DNA of 10,293 nt from Candidatus Bathyarchaeota archaeon (GCA_021162225.1 JAGGZB010000138.1:1-10293), one strand, 5' to 3'. Shown: positions 1 to 7,194, numbered from the stretch's first letter. Notes: generated by a model not told the origin, from the letters alone. A program made the numbers and translations.

Positions 1-1501
1 CCTCAGCTTTTCCGAGCTCTACGCCTAGATATAGTGCGTGAGGAATGGATGATATTAGTCTTCTTCTCAGAATCTCATCATATATAGATCTCGCATTTTT
101 ACCCCTTATTAGCAGCCTTCCTTTACGCCCGCGGTAGAGAACCTCGATCCATCCATCTTGGTGATTAACATTCACTGTGAAGAAGCCGAGAGGATCCTGA
201 GGATATTCAATCATTTCATTAATAGCTTCAGCTATTACCGCGCCTTCTAGATCTAACCTAGACTCTATAATTCTCTTGTTCTTGAGTATCAGAAGGTCTA
301 AGCCTAAGTCTTTAGGCGGAGTTTTCCTCTTCCACGCGACCGTAGCCATCTGTGAGGCTATTTTAGCCTCAGCCGTTGACCCAGCCGTTTTGGCGCTTTT
401 TTCAACTACGAGAACCAAGCTGACTCCCGCCTCCGCCGCGAGCATCGTCAAAAGAGCATTAACCCCCACGGAATCCACATCTATTAGCTCTGTGACGTTG
501 CAGAGTCCCATTAGCAAGGGGATTTCTGAATATTCACGTTTGAACATACGGTAGACTATTAAGGACTCTAAGGTTCCTGTAGGTTCTGAAAGATTTATGG
601 GCTCAAGCACAGGGTCAGCGATGATCTTATTAATTCCATACTTAATGGCGGTTTGGATATTCTTTTTTAGGAACTTCAGTTTGTCCTCAGTGGTTCTCGC
701 AAAGGTTCCTTTTTTTGAGTCGTATGGTATAATAACCGCGGGCACATGCCGTATTTGACTTGCAACTTTCTTTATATTTCCGAATTCAAGGCTCATGACC
801 ATGTCCGCTCCCGCCTTGACGCCTGCGATAATCTCGCTTGGAATGATGGAGTCTATGGCTAAGGGAGCATCAAGTTCCTTCTTGATTAGCATGACGCAGT
901 CTTTTACTCTTTCCGGATTTGCGACGCCGGCTTGAAATCCCAAGCTTAGGATGTCCGCTCCGTCTTCCATGCGTTTCTTGGCGATCCTGATAAGTTCGTC
1001 CTCATCAAGGAGATGCGCCTCAGTTATTTCTGACACGACTCTTATTGGAGGAGGATCGATCGGAATGACTACCCCACCGACCCTTATATGGGGCTTAGAA
1101 GCAGCTGATGTCTCCGTCTTCTCAAGAACTTCCTTTGCATATCTGTAAATTTTATCGGAGATAAGTTCGTCGGCTGGGATATCCGGTGACAATCCTCTCG
1201 GATCGCATATCTCCAGAAGCACAGGTATATCGGCTGCGTGTTTAGGTCCTTTAACCACTTTTATTCCTGTGGCTTCTTCAACAGGCTTCATTGATTCCTG
1301 TATTGCTCCAGGAACCATTATCAAGTCGTAATCTTTAGGTCTAATTTTCTTTAGATGCGAAATGATCAGTTGAGACGTTGCGAGCGAAGCTACCTCAATC
1401 GGCATCGCTGATACGTGAACTTCATACCTTGACGGGCATGTGCTAACTATTTCGCGAAGCATAGGTTCAGCCAATTTTCCAGTTAACAAGAGAATCTTCA
1501 A
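1..1501 (-). CDS. Dihydropteroate synthase-related protein (archaeal), 3' end cut by window edge
   Basis: The reading frame is open for 500 codons from a TTG at 1499-1501 to the left edge, so the C-terminus is missing. The start MKILLLTGKLAE resembles the N-terminus of the archaeal family that includes M. jannaschii MJ0107. The next in-frame stop upstream is only about seven codons away, and an AGGA lies a few bases before the TTG. Residues 1-140 form an archaeal N-terminal domain. The middle resembles a pterin-binding TIM barrel: GADILSLGFQAG at about 181-192, PLAIDSIIPSE at 213-223, GADMVMSLE at 231-239 and IIADPVLEP at 293-301. Members occur in archaea that lack the bacterial enzyme. Because methanopterin synthesis condenses its pterin by another route, the reaction catalysed is not settled, and I do not assign an EC number. 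Near-family length suggests little is lost. It follows tldE by 80 bases and has its own TATA-like box. Confidence 0.85.
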   Translation of the reverse strand, partial: MKILLLTGKLAEPMLREIVSTCPSRYEVHVSAMPIEVASLATSQLIISHLKKIRPKDYDLIMVPGAIQESMKPVEEATGIKVVKGPKHAADIPVLLEICDPRGLSPDIPADELISDKIYRYAKEVLEKTETSAASKPHIRVGGVVIPIDPPPIRVVSEITEAHLLDEDELIRIAKKRMEDGADILSLGFQAGVANPERVKDCVMLIKKELDAPLAIDSIIPSEIIAGVKAGADMVMSLEFGNIKKVASQIRHVPAVIIPYDSKKGTFARTTEDKLKFLKKNIQTAIKYGINKIIADPVLEPINLSEPTGTLESLIVYRMFKREYSEIPLLMGLCNVTELIDVDSVGVNALLTMLAAEAGVSLVLVVEKSAKTAGSTAEAKIASQMATVAWKRKTPPKDLGLDLLILKNKRIIESRLDLEGAVIAEAINEMIEYPQDPLGFFTVNVNHQDGWIEVLYRGRKGRLLIRGKNARSIYDEILRRRLISSIPHALYLGVELGKAE

Positions 1502-1534
1502 GGGATATCCTGGTAACAGCTAATATTGGCTTCT

Positions 1535-1544
1535 GTTTAAAAAC
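1535..1544 (-). promoter_or_regulatory. Candidate TATA box for the dihydropteroate synthase-related gene
   Basis: On the minus strand this reads GTTTTTAAAC, centred about 38 bases upstream of the TTG start at 1501. That fits an archaeal TATA element followed by a short leader. It suggests the gene is not only read through from tldE. Inferred from composition and spacing only. Confidence 0.35.
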
Positions 1545-1581
1545 GTATCATTCCTCTTTTGACATGATGCGGTTAAGCGTG

Positions 1582-2922
1582 TTATTGTGATACTACGGTG
1601 GTTCCCTCTACGAGTATCGGCGGCGTGTATACGCTCATTATTGTAGCTCTTCTATCTCTGCCTATGGTGACTATCCTATTCAGTGACTCAAAGGCATTAC
1701 CCGAAATCATCGTCTCTCTGAGCGGGAATTTTATTTCTCCGCCTTTTATATAGACTGCCTGCTTAGCTACTCCTGAGAATTCGCCGCTTTCATTTGAGAC
1801 GTTCCCGCTAAATCTATTCACAAATATACCCTCATTTACTTCTGAAATCATCTCTTCTAGGCTCTTCGTCCCCGAACTGACGAGGAGATTCGATATGGAT
1901 ATCGATGGCAGGCTCGAATAGCTCTCTCTAGCGGCGTTTCCTGTGGATTTTTTGTTGACCTTATTTGCTGTGTATGTATCATAGAGAAAACTTTTCAAGA
2001 TGCCGTTCTCGATGACAACGGTTTTCTGAGATGGAACGCCCTCATCATCGAATGGGGACGAGCCTAAACCGTATGGCAATAAGCCATCATCGATTACTGT
2101 TAGGCTTCTGGCTGATACAGACTCACCTATCTTATCAGCCCAGAGGCTTCTACCTCTCTGTACATTATCAGCATTTACATTACTTATCAAGGGAGCGAAC
2201 AGAATCTCGCTTGCAACCTCTGGACTTAGGATCACATCGCCTCTGAATGGTTTAATCCTCCTAGCGCCAAGCGAAAGTAGAGCCTTCTTGGCTGCGAGTT
2301 CACCTACCCTGCGAGCTGAAAAGTCTTTGAGTGTTCTTGAAACATCATATTCATACGCGAAGCTAGAAGCTTCTCCTTGTTCCTTCGCGACGCAAATCAA
2401 ATAGAAAGATATGAAAGTTCCCTCGCTGTAGAGGTTTATTCCATGAGAGTTTGAGATGGCAATCTCTGTTGAAGACACCGTCAGTTTTCCTTCATCAATC
2501 GAGACTCGTGAGTCAGCCTCTTTAGCGGCCTCATAGCCTTCAAGAACCATGTTGAGAGCCTCATCTAGCGTGAGGTTGGCTAGGTTCTCATCATATAAGC
2601 CCTCTGGAGCTGGAGGAATCTTCTCTGGAAGCGGTAGAGAAACCCAATCTGGGTTTCTAGGCGATACGCTGGCGAGTTTAGATGCGTCCCTGCATGTTTC
2701 TTGGATGGTCTGTTGGTCTAACATCGACGCGAAAGCGAATCCCATCCTCTTATCCTTTATAACTCTAATGCCTATTCCGCGCCGAATCTTCATTCTTTCG
2801 CTTTGAATCTCTCCTCTCTCCAAGACTATCTCTATGACCCTTTGTCTCTGCACGAATCCTTCAGCTTCATCAACGCCTAATTTTTTAGAGCTCCTAACGG
2901 CTGATTCGGCAATTTCAATCAA
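1582..2922 (-). CDS. tldE: TldE/PmbA-like subunit of the TldD-TldE metalloprotease
   Basis: A 446-residue protein of the TldD/PmbA (U62) family. It shares with its neighbour the family blocks DDGLLPYGLGSSPFDDEGVP, the VIENGILKSFLYD segment, STGNAARE and ISGNAFESLNRI. It lacks the HExxxH zinc motif, and the corresponding stretch reads LSPEVASEILFAPL, so it is the non-catalytic TldE/PmbA type. In the family, TldD and TldE form a heteromeric cytoplasmic protease that degrades unstructured peptides and in some bacteria trims microcin B17 and the antitoxin CcdA; the archaeal substrate is unknown. The start is a TTG at 2920-2922. No ATG lies between it and an in-frame stop at 2947-2949. A GGAGGGAG at 2937-2944, inside the end of tldD, is about 14 bases upstream, rather far. 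Only 10 bases separate the two genes, so they are probably one transcript with coupled translation. Confidence 0.9.
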   Translation of the reverse strand: MIEIAESAVRSSKKLGVDEAEGFVQRQRVIEIVLERGEIQSERMKIRRGIGIRVIKDKRMGFAFASMLDQQTIQETCRDASKLASVSPRNPDWVSLPLPEKIPPAPEGLYDENLANLTLDEALNMVLEGYEAAKEADSRVSIDEGKLTVSSTEIAISNSHGINLYSEGTFISFYLICVAKEQGEASSFAYEYDVSRTLKDFSARRVGELAAKKALLSLGARRIKPFRGDVILSPEVASEILFAPLISNVNADNVQRGRSLWADKIGESVSARSLTVIDDGLLPYGLGSSPFDDEGVPSQKTVVIENGILKSFLYDTYTANKVNKKSTGNAARESYSSLPSISISNLLVSSGTKSLEEMISEVNEGIFVNRFSGNVSNESGEFSGVAKQAVYIKGGEIKFPLRETMISGNAFESLNRIVTIGRDRRATIMSVYTPPILVEGTTVVSQ

Positions 2923-2932
2923 GTCGCTGATT

Positions 2933-4300
2933 CTATCTCCCTCCGACTAACAGTTTAGTTTTAACACTAGGTCCTCCTATTCCAACGTAATTTGGTTGTT
3001 CTTTGCCGCAGATTCCAATGTTCATTTCGAAGTCTCTTCCTACACCTTTAATGTTGTTCAGAACTTCAAATGCGTTTCCGCTTATAGTTGCTCCTCGGTA
3101 AGACTCTTTAAGATCTCCATTCTTTATTCTGATAGCTTCTTGCACAGCGAACATGAATTCTCCGTTAAAGTCGGCTTGTCCGCCCCCGCCGCCTCTTAGA
3201 ATATATCCATCTTTAATGTCTTCTATTAATTCATCAATCGTCCAGTCTCTAGGTTCAATGTACGTGTTCCTCATGCGAATGATCGGGTCATATTCAAAAC
3301 TCCAAGCTCTAGCGTTTCCCGTAGGGGTGACTCCAAACTGACTGGCTGTTTCACGAGAGTGCATGAAACCCTTAACTACTCCTCTATCGATTATCACGGT
3401 TCTTTGGGTTGGCACCCCTTCGTCGTCATACTTCATTGTTCCAAATCCATACGGCATTAAACCGTCGTCGACAAGCGTCACCGTCTCAGATGCTACTTTC
3501 TTACCCACTTTATTTGATAGAAAACTCCCCGTATAAACTAAATCGGCTTCAGCTGTGTGTCCTATTGCCTCGTGAGCTAGTAGGCCGACGATTTTGTTCT
3601 CCAAAACAACGTCGTAGTAGCCTCCTGGAACAACTCGTTTAGGAGCTATTCTAACAGCTCTACTGGCTGCTTTTAATGCTGCTTCCCTTAAAGGAGTATC
3701 CTTAAATATTTCGAGGCCTCCCTGTCTCCCTGTGCTTTCATAAGCCGAAGCTATATTCCCCTTTGACTTTGCAATGATGCGTGCCGTTCCGAAGCATCTG
3801 ACGATTCTCTGCTTGATCCTTGCGCCTTCAGAATTCACGAAGAATATTTCGTCGTCAACTACGGATAAGTTAAGGGTTGTGGATACTACTTTCTCGGAGT
3901 ACTCGTGTGCTTCAGTATCTGCATCTAAGACCTCTCCAACGAGGCTTTCTAGATCTTCATTTCGCGGGTCTTTCTTCATACAAGTTTTGTACTCGTCGAC
4001 GTGCGGCTCAGCCGGGGCCATCTTAACACGCCGCTTCTTCAACGGCTTCGAAGAGCGAGCGAGAATCCTTGCATCTGTTAGGATGCTCAATAAATTCCTT
4101 TTGTCAATGATGGTTGTTGAGGAGAAGCCCCAGCTACCATCAACTAGTGCTCTTGCACATGCTCCTCTATTTAATCCCTTGACGATCCTTTCAACCTGTC
4201 CGTCCTTAACGACCACGGAAAAGACCCTTCGAGTATGACCCCGCATTTCAATATATTCCGCGTCAACACGCGACAAACATGTATCAAGCAAGTCGATCAT
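2933..4300 (-). CDS. tldD: TldD-type zinc metalloprotease, catalytic subunit
   Basis: A 455-residue protein with the diagnostic zinc motif HEAIGH at residues 243-248, embedded in VVLENKIVGLLAHEAIGHTA. A C-terminal cysteine, C431 in GICGKEQPNYVGIGGP, is in the position of the third metal ligand of the family. Other TldD blocks are LVDDGLMPYGFG at 276-287, YDDEGVPTQRTVIIDRG at 291-307, TPTGNARAW at 325-333 and ATISGNAFEVLNNIKGVGRD at 404-423. N-terminal residues 1-220 form the usual non-catalytic domain. It is expected to act in the cytoplasm with TldE, the next gene downstream, as a peptidase on extended peptides. The ATG at 4298-4300 has only a weak purine-rich sequence before it and a TATA-like box about 45 bases upstream. 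Family length is normal and all key residues are present. No peptide precursor gene is recognisable next to it. Confidence 0.93.
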   Translation of the reverse strand: MIDLLDTCLSRVDAEYIEMRGHTRRVFSVVVKDGQVERIVKGLNRGACARALVDGSWGFSSTTIIDKRNLLSILTDARILARSSKPLKKRRVKMAPAEPHVDEYKTCMKKDPRNEDLESLVGEVLDADTEAHEYSEKVVSTTLNLSVVDDEIFFVNSEGARIKQRIVRCFGTARIIAKSKGNIASAYESTGRQGGLEIFKDTPLREAALKAASRAVRIAPKRVVPGGYYDVVLENKIVGLLAHEAIGHTAEADLVYTGSFLSNKVGKKVASETVTLVDDGLMPYGFGTMKYDDEGVPTQRTVIIDRGVVKGFMHSRETASQFGVTPTGNARAWSFEYDPIIRMRNTYIEPRDWTIDELIEDIKDGYILRGGGGGQADFNGEFMFAVQEAIRIKNGDLKESYRGATISGNAFEVLNNIKGVGRDFEMNIGICGKEQPNYVGIGGPSVKTKLLVGGR

Positions 4301-4340
4301 GATAGTTCATCTCTTACATGCTTAAACACACATATGATAT

Positions 4341-4352
4341 CTAAATATATCA
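4341..4352 (-). promoter_or_regulatory. Candidate TATA box for the tldD-tldE operon
   Basis: The minus strand reads TGATATATTTAG here, with an A-rich stretch just upstream that could serve as the TFB-recognition element. It lies 41-52 bases upstream of the tldD ATG, which leaves a leader of roughly 15-20 bases. Confidence 0.45.
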
Positions 4353-4367
4353 TTTTGCAAACAAAGC

Positions 4368-4487
4368 ATAGAAAATGAGGAGGATACGTAGCGAGCACCG
4401 GTGCTATTGGATGAGGCGAGGATAAACGTCATTATCGAGGAGCTTAAGCATCTAGATTAGAAGATGCTGATGAAGAATAGAAAATGA
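4368..4487. repeat. Pair of 11-bp direct repeats bracketing a 98-bp segment
   Basis: ATAGAAAATGA occurs exactly at 4368-4378 and again at 4477-4487. The segment between them contains the short open frame described for this gap. The arrangement resembles a target-site duplication, but the segment has no terminal inverted repeats, and the repeat is A-rich, so chance is possible. Confidence 0.35.
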
Positions 4488-4543
4488 TTCTCCTCCCCCT
4501 TCTAAGTTAGCTTCCAAAGTTTGGAGGGAAAGATAATTATCTT

Positions 4544-4549
4544 AAAAAA
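4544..4549 (-). terminator. Oligo-T terminator candidate after the hydroxyacid dehydrogenase
   Basis: On the minus strand a run of six T lies about 19 bases beyond the stop codon of the dehydrogenase gene. This matches the T-tract type of archaeal terminator. Confidence 0.35.
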
Positions 4550-4567
4550 GAGAAGGGAAGGTTTAGT

Positions 4568-5572
4568 CTAGCTTGTAGGCGGCCTTACCTTTAAGACTTC
4601 CTTGTTCACTAGATTCGGCGGAACTTTCCCTTCAAGTATGGCTATCATATTCTCTACTGCCATAAGCGCCATTTTAGTTCTGGTCGCTATGCTTCCGCTT
4701 GCTATGTGAGGTGAAGCTGTTACGTTATCTAGTTTAAGCAGAGGATTATCTGGATCGGTTGGTTCCTTCTCCCATACATCAAGCCCGGCGGCCCAGATCC
4801 ATCCTTCCTTAAGGGCTTTGTATAGAGCTTTCTCATCGACTACTGGACCGCGTGAAGTATTGATTAGACAGGCTGTTTTCTTCATCAGCTTGAGTCTCTC
4901 TTCGTTTATTAAGTGCCTAGTTGATGGGAGGAGAGGAACGTGAAGCGTGACGAAATCTGACTCCTTAAGTAGGGTTTCAAGGTCCACGTATTTGGCTCCC
5001 AGCTCCTTCTCAGCTTTCTCGTTTCTCACTACATCGTAGTATAGTATCTTCATGTTCATTCCCTTGGCTCTGCGGGCGACAGCGGTGCCTATCCTTCCCA
5101 TGCCTATTATGCCTATAGTCTTGCCCCATATATCCTGTCCAAGAAGCATCATCAGTCCCCATGGTATCTTCCACTTTCCAGACCTTACGTATCTGTCCGC
5201 TTCAGCGATTCTCCTAGCGGTAGCCATCAAGAGGGCGAAGGCATAATCGGCCGTGGTCTCCGTTAAAACTCCAGGCGTATTTGTCACATAGATTCCTTTT
5301 TCCGTCGCAGCTTTTATATCGATATTGTCGTAGCCTACGGCTACCTGGCTTATTCCTCGAAATTGAGGGCCAGCAGCTTCGATAACTTCTCTATCGATTC
5401 GCTCCGTGAGAAGGCAGATCAGTCCGTCAACTTCCCTCATTTTCTCTTTCAAGAGGCTCTTCGGAGGCGGTATCTCTTCCGGCCAAACCTCAACCTCAAA
5501 TTTTGACTTTAAAAGATCCATTGCCTCTTGAGGCAACTCCCGAGTCAAATAAACCTTTTTTCTGTCTGACAA
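4568..5572 (-). CDS. gyaR: D-isomer specific 2-hydroxyacid dehydrogenase, glyoxylate/hydroxypyruvate reductase type
   Basis: With the TTG start at 5570-5572 the protein has 334 residues, the usual length for archaeal glyoxylate reductases, and begins MSDRKKVYLTRELPQ. A strong GGAGGAG (5583-5589) lies 10 bases upstream. A further in-frame TTG at 5633-5635 would add 21 basic residues (…KNRRRRYLQ…) and overlap the promoter, so I reject it. The NAD-binding motif GMGRIG is at 157-162, followed by an Asp (D180) at the end of the next strand, which favours NAD(H) over NADP(H). The catalytic triad is R241 (NTSRGP), E270 (DVWEKEP) and H289 (SPHIASG). The enzyme would reversibly reduce glyoxylate or hydroxypyruvate to glycolate or D-glycerate in the cytoplasm. 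The exact 2-oxoacid cannot be read from sequence; phosphoglycerate dehydrogenase is less likely because the regulatory domain is absent. It is transcribed divergently from the alcohol dehydrogenase gene. Confidence 0.9.
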   Translation of the reverse strand: MSDRKKVYLTRELPQEAMDLLKSKFEVEVWPEEIPPPKSLLKEKMREVDGLICLLTERIDREVIEAAGPQFRGISQVAVGYDNIDIKAATEKGIYVTNTPGVLTETTADYAFALLMATARRIAEADRYVRSGKWKIPWGLMMLLGQDIWGKTIGIIGMGRIGTAVARRAKGMNMKILYYDVVRNEKAEKELGAKYVDLETLLKESDFVTLHVPLLPSTRHLINEERLKLMKKTACLINTSRGPVVDEKALYKALKEGWIWAAGLDVWEKEPTDPDNPLLKLDNVTASPHIASGSIATRTKMALMAVENMIAILEGKVPPNLVNKEVLKVRPPTS

Positions 5573-5580
5573 CTGTAAGT

Positions 5581-5589
5581 ATCTCCTCC
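5581..5589 (-). promoter_or_regulatory. Ribosome binding site that fixes the dehydrogenase start
   Basis: The minus strand reads GGAGGAGAT, 8 bases before the TTG at 5572. It is the only strong Shine-Dalgarno sequence near either possible start. It decides for the shorter protein. Confidence 0.8.
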
Positions 5590-5613
5590 GTCTATTTTTA
5601 ACGATTACGTGGC

Positions 5614-5627
5614 TTTTTATTTTTTTA
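5614..5627 (-). promoter_or_regulatory. Candidate promoter of the hydroxyacid dehydrogenase gene
   Basis: The minus strand reads TAAAAAAATAAAAA, 42-55 bases upstream of the TTG start at 5572. This is a plausible TATA element with a short leader that includes the strong ribosome binding site. Confidence 0.35.
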
Positions 5628-5698
5628 CTCTCCAAAATATTAGATTTAGGACCGGATGAGGCTCGCCGGAATTACCAAAAGAAAAAAATATATGCTAC

Positions 5699-5757
5699 AT
5701 TCCATATTGATCGATTAGAAACCTTTCCTTATGAAATATAAGAGTCTTATATGGAAT
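5699..5757. promoter_or_regulatory. 9-bp inverted repeat bracketing the alcohol dehydrogenase promoter: operator candidate
   Basis: ATTCCATAT at 5699-5707 and its exact reverse complement ATATGGAAT at 5749-5757 are separated by 41 bases. The TATA-like sequence GAAATATAAGAG (5733-5744) lies between the arms. The second arm falls between that box and the expected transcript start, where a repressor could block initiation. The centre-to-centre distance is about 50 bp, close to five helical turns, so both arms would face the same side of the DNA. No regulator gene is nearby. Confidence 0.4.
5733..5744 (+). promoter_or_regulatory. Candidate TATA box of the alcohol dehydrogenase gene
   Basis: GAAATATAAGAG lies 40-51 bases before the ATG at 5784. 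A transcript starting about 25 bases downstream would begin near 5762-5766, just before the GGAGGT ribosome binding site. Confidence 0.4.
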
Positions 5758-5783
5758 TTTGAGGATGGAGGTTATGCGTGTAA

Positions 5784-7097
5784 ATGAATGAGATGGAAGA
5801 AGCCCGACAACTTCTTGAGGAATGGAAGAAAGACGCCTACATCTTTGGACTTGACGTTCTTGAGAAAGCTGGAGAAGCCGCGAAGAGCTTCGGCGATCAC
5901 ACCCTCATAGTTGGAAGTAGCTCTCAATGGGCTCAGAAACACCTAGAAAAAATAATGAATTCTCTTGAAGCTGAAGGCGTTTCATATAACGTTGTACGTG
6001 GAGCGAGGCCTAACTGTCCCCGTGAAGATCTCTATCGTATAGCGTTGCAGATATCTAATCATAGACCCGACAGTGTGATAGCGTTTGGAGGTGGAAGCAC
6101 CATAGATGGAGTGAAGGCAGCAATCGTGTTAGCAACATATAAACCTTCAGAGGTGTCTGAGGCGCTTAGAGTAGAATGGGACGTTGCAGGCACAATTGAT
6201 CCATACTTCGGAACTGGAATGGTGACAAAAGTAAAAGAGGCGACAGGGAGAGAGCTGATTCCCATGATCGCTATTCAGACAGCTGCAAGCTCAGCAGCTC
6301 ATCTAACAAAATATTCGAATATTACGGATCCTCTTGTGGGTCAGAAAAAACTTATCGTCGACGATGCGATAACGCCTCCGAAAGCAATCTTTGATTACAG
6401 GGTTACTGTAGGTGCGCCTAAAAGTCTAACGCTCGACGGCGCCTTAGACGGCATCGCCCATCTCTGGGAGGTCTTCATGGGAGCAACAGGCAAAGACTAC
6501 TATGAAAAGTCTAAGCATATTACATCGCTTGGATTCAGATTGATCATTAAGAACTTGAAGTCGGCGTTAGAGGATGATGTTGACGCGAGAGTTGCATTAG
6601 GACTTGGAACAGACCTCGGCGGATACTCCATAATGATCGGTGGAACCAACGGTCCTCACCTAGGTAGCTTCTCGCTTGTGGATGTTCTCTCTCATGGAAG
6701 AGCATGCGCTATTCTTCTTCCATATTATACAGTCTTCTTCTCGCCGAGTATTCAAGATCAGTTAATTGTAGCTGGAAAAATACTCCAAGAAGCAGGATTC
6801 ATTGCTAGAGATCTTGATCTCCAGAATCTTCCAGCAAGGGAACTTGGAGAGACCGTAGCTAAGGGAATGATAGCATTCAATAAGTCGCTTGGCTTCCCCA
6901 CAACATTAAGAGAAGCTGGCGCGACAGAAGATCATCTGGAAAGGATGCTTAACGCTGCGAAAGATCCCCAGCTAAAAATGAAGCTTCTAAACATGCCTGT
7001 CCCATTAGATCCCGAAGCAGGAGATATAGAAAAATACATGAAGGGAGTGCTGAAGGCAGCCTTTAACGGAGACTTTAGCCAAATAAAAACGAAATAG
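5784..7097 (+). CDS. Iron-containing alcohol dehydrogenase family protein, divergent
   Basis: A 437-residue member of the group III (Fe-dependent) alcohol dehydrogenase family. The N-terminal dinucleotide-binding half carries GGGSTID at residues 102-108. The C-terminal helical half holds all four expected metal ligands: D222 and H226 (DGIAH), H292 (GPHLGS) and H304 (SHGRACAILLP). The conserved nicotinamide loop, usually of the form IPTTAGTGSE, here reads AIQTAASSAAH (about 163-173), and a block of roughly 40 residues precedes it (about 121-160). This is therefore not a standard FucO- or AdhE-type enzyme, and I cannot name the substrate. A reversible NAD(P)H-linked alcohol/aldehyde or hydroxyacid reaction is the family expectation. 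The ATG at 5784 has GGAGGT at 5767-5772, 11 bases upstream; a second ATG at 5793 is too far from it. It is a single-gene unit followed by the tRNA. Confidence 0.85.
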   Translation: MNEMEEARQLLEEWKKDAYIFGLDVLEKAGEAAKSFGDHTLIVGSSSQWAQKHLEKIMNSLEAEGVSYNVVRGARPNCPREDLYRIALQISNHRPDSVIAFGGGSTIDGVKAAIVLATYKPSEVSEALRVEWDVAGTIDPYFGTGMVTKVKEATGRELIPMIAIQTAASSAAHLTKYSNITDPLVGQKKLIVDDAITPPKAIFDYRVTVGAPKSLTLDGALDGIAHLWEVFMGATGKDYYEKSKHITSLGFRLIIKNLKSALEDDVDARVALGLGTDLGGYSIMIGGTNGPHLGSFSLVDVLSHGRACAILLPYYTVFFSPSIQDQLIVAGKILQEAGFIARDLDLQNLPARELGETVAKGMIAFNKSLGFPTTLREAGATEDHLERMLNAAKDPQLKMKLLNMPVPLDPEAGDIEKYMKGVLKAAFNGDFSQIKTK

Positions 7098-7110
7098 GTC
7101 TCGTAAATCG

Positions 7111-7183
7111 AAAGATAAGCCAGCATTAAAGACAAAACTTTATTTAATTATCTCTTATCTTTGCCACGCTTCACCTTGGCTTA
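7111..7183. repeat. Overlapping inverted repeats after the alcohol dehydrogenase gene
   Basis: AAAGATAAG (7111-7119) is the exact reverse complement of CTTATCTTT (7154-7162). TAAGCCA (7116-7122) is the reverse complement of TGGCTTA (7177-7183). The two left arms share four bases, so the stems cannot both form fully. The first stem begins 13 bases after the stop codon and could define a 3' end. No T-tract follows it directly. Confidence 0.35.
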
Positions 7184-7194
7184 CCAAATAACAA

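Larger units (their letters stand above)
4301..4567. other. Intergenic region between tldD and the hydroxyacid dehydrogenase: degraded or non-coding
   Basis: No convincing gene lies in these 267 bases. They hold the tldD promoter, then a plus-strand stretch with a protein-like but very short frame (GTG 4401 to TAG 4458-4460, 19 codons, reading LDEARINVIIEELKHLD after the first two residues). Past that TAG the frame stays open for eight more codons to a TGA at 4485-4487. A GAGGAGG lies at 4377-4383, rather far upstream of the GTG. The piece looks like an amphipathic helix and may be the relic of a small gene, but that is inference. Two identical 11-bp direct repeats bracket it (4368-4378 and 4477-4487). 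An AGATAATTATCT palindrome lies at 4531-4542. Confidence 0.4.

Noticed and set aside
276..554. 92-residue plus-strand frame near the left edge
   Set aside because: It is antisense to the dihydropteroate synthase-related gene, whose minus frame is open for 500 codons with recognisable barrel motifs.
3774..4238. 154-residue plus-strand frame
   Set aside because: It lies wholly inside tldD on the opposite strand. TldD has clear family motifs and this frame has none.
4458..4460. TAG inside a protein-like frame as a possible pyrrolysine codon
   Set aside because: TAG is used as the normal terminator of tldD and of the alcohol dehydrogenase gene in this window, and the frame is only 19 codons before it. 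Decay or chance is simpler.
4513..4542. CCAAAGTTTGG and AGATAATTATCT palindromes as a rho-independent style terminator or operator
   Set aside because: The stems are short with no true loop, and they lie beyond the T-tract in the direction of the dehydrogenase transcript. Chance is likely.
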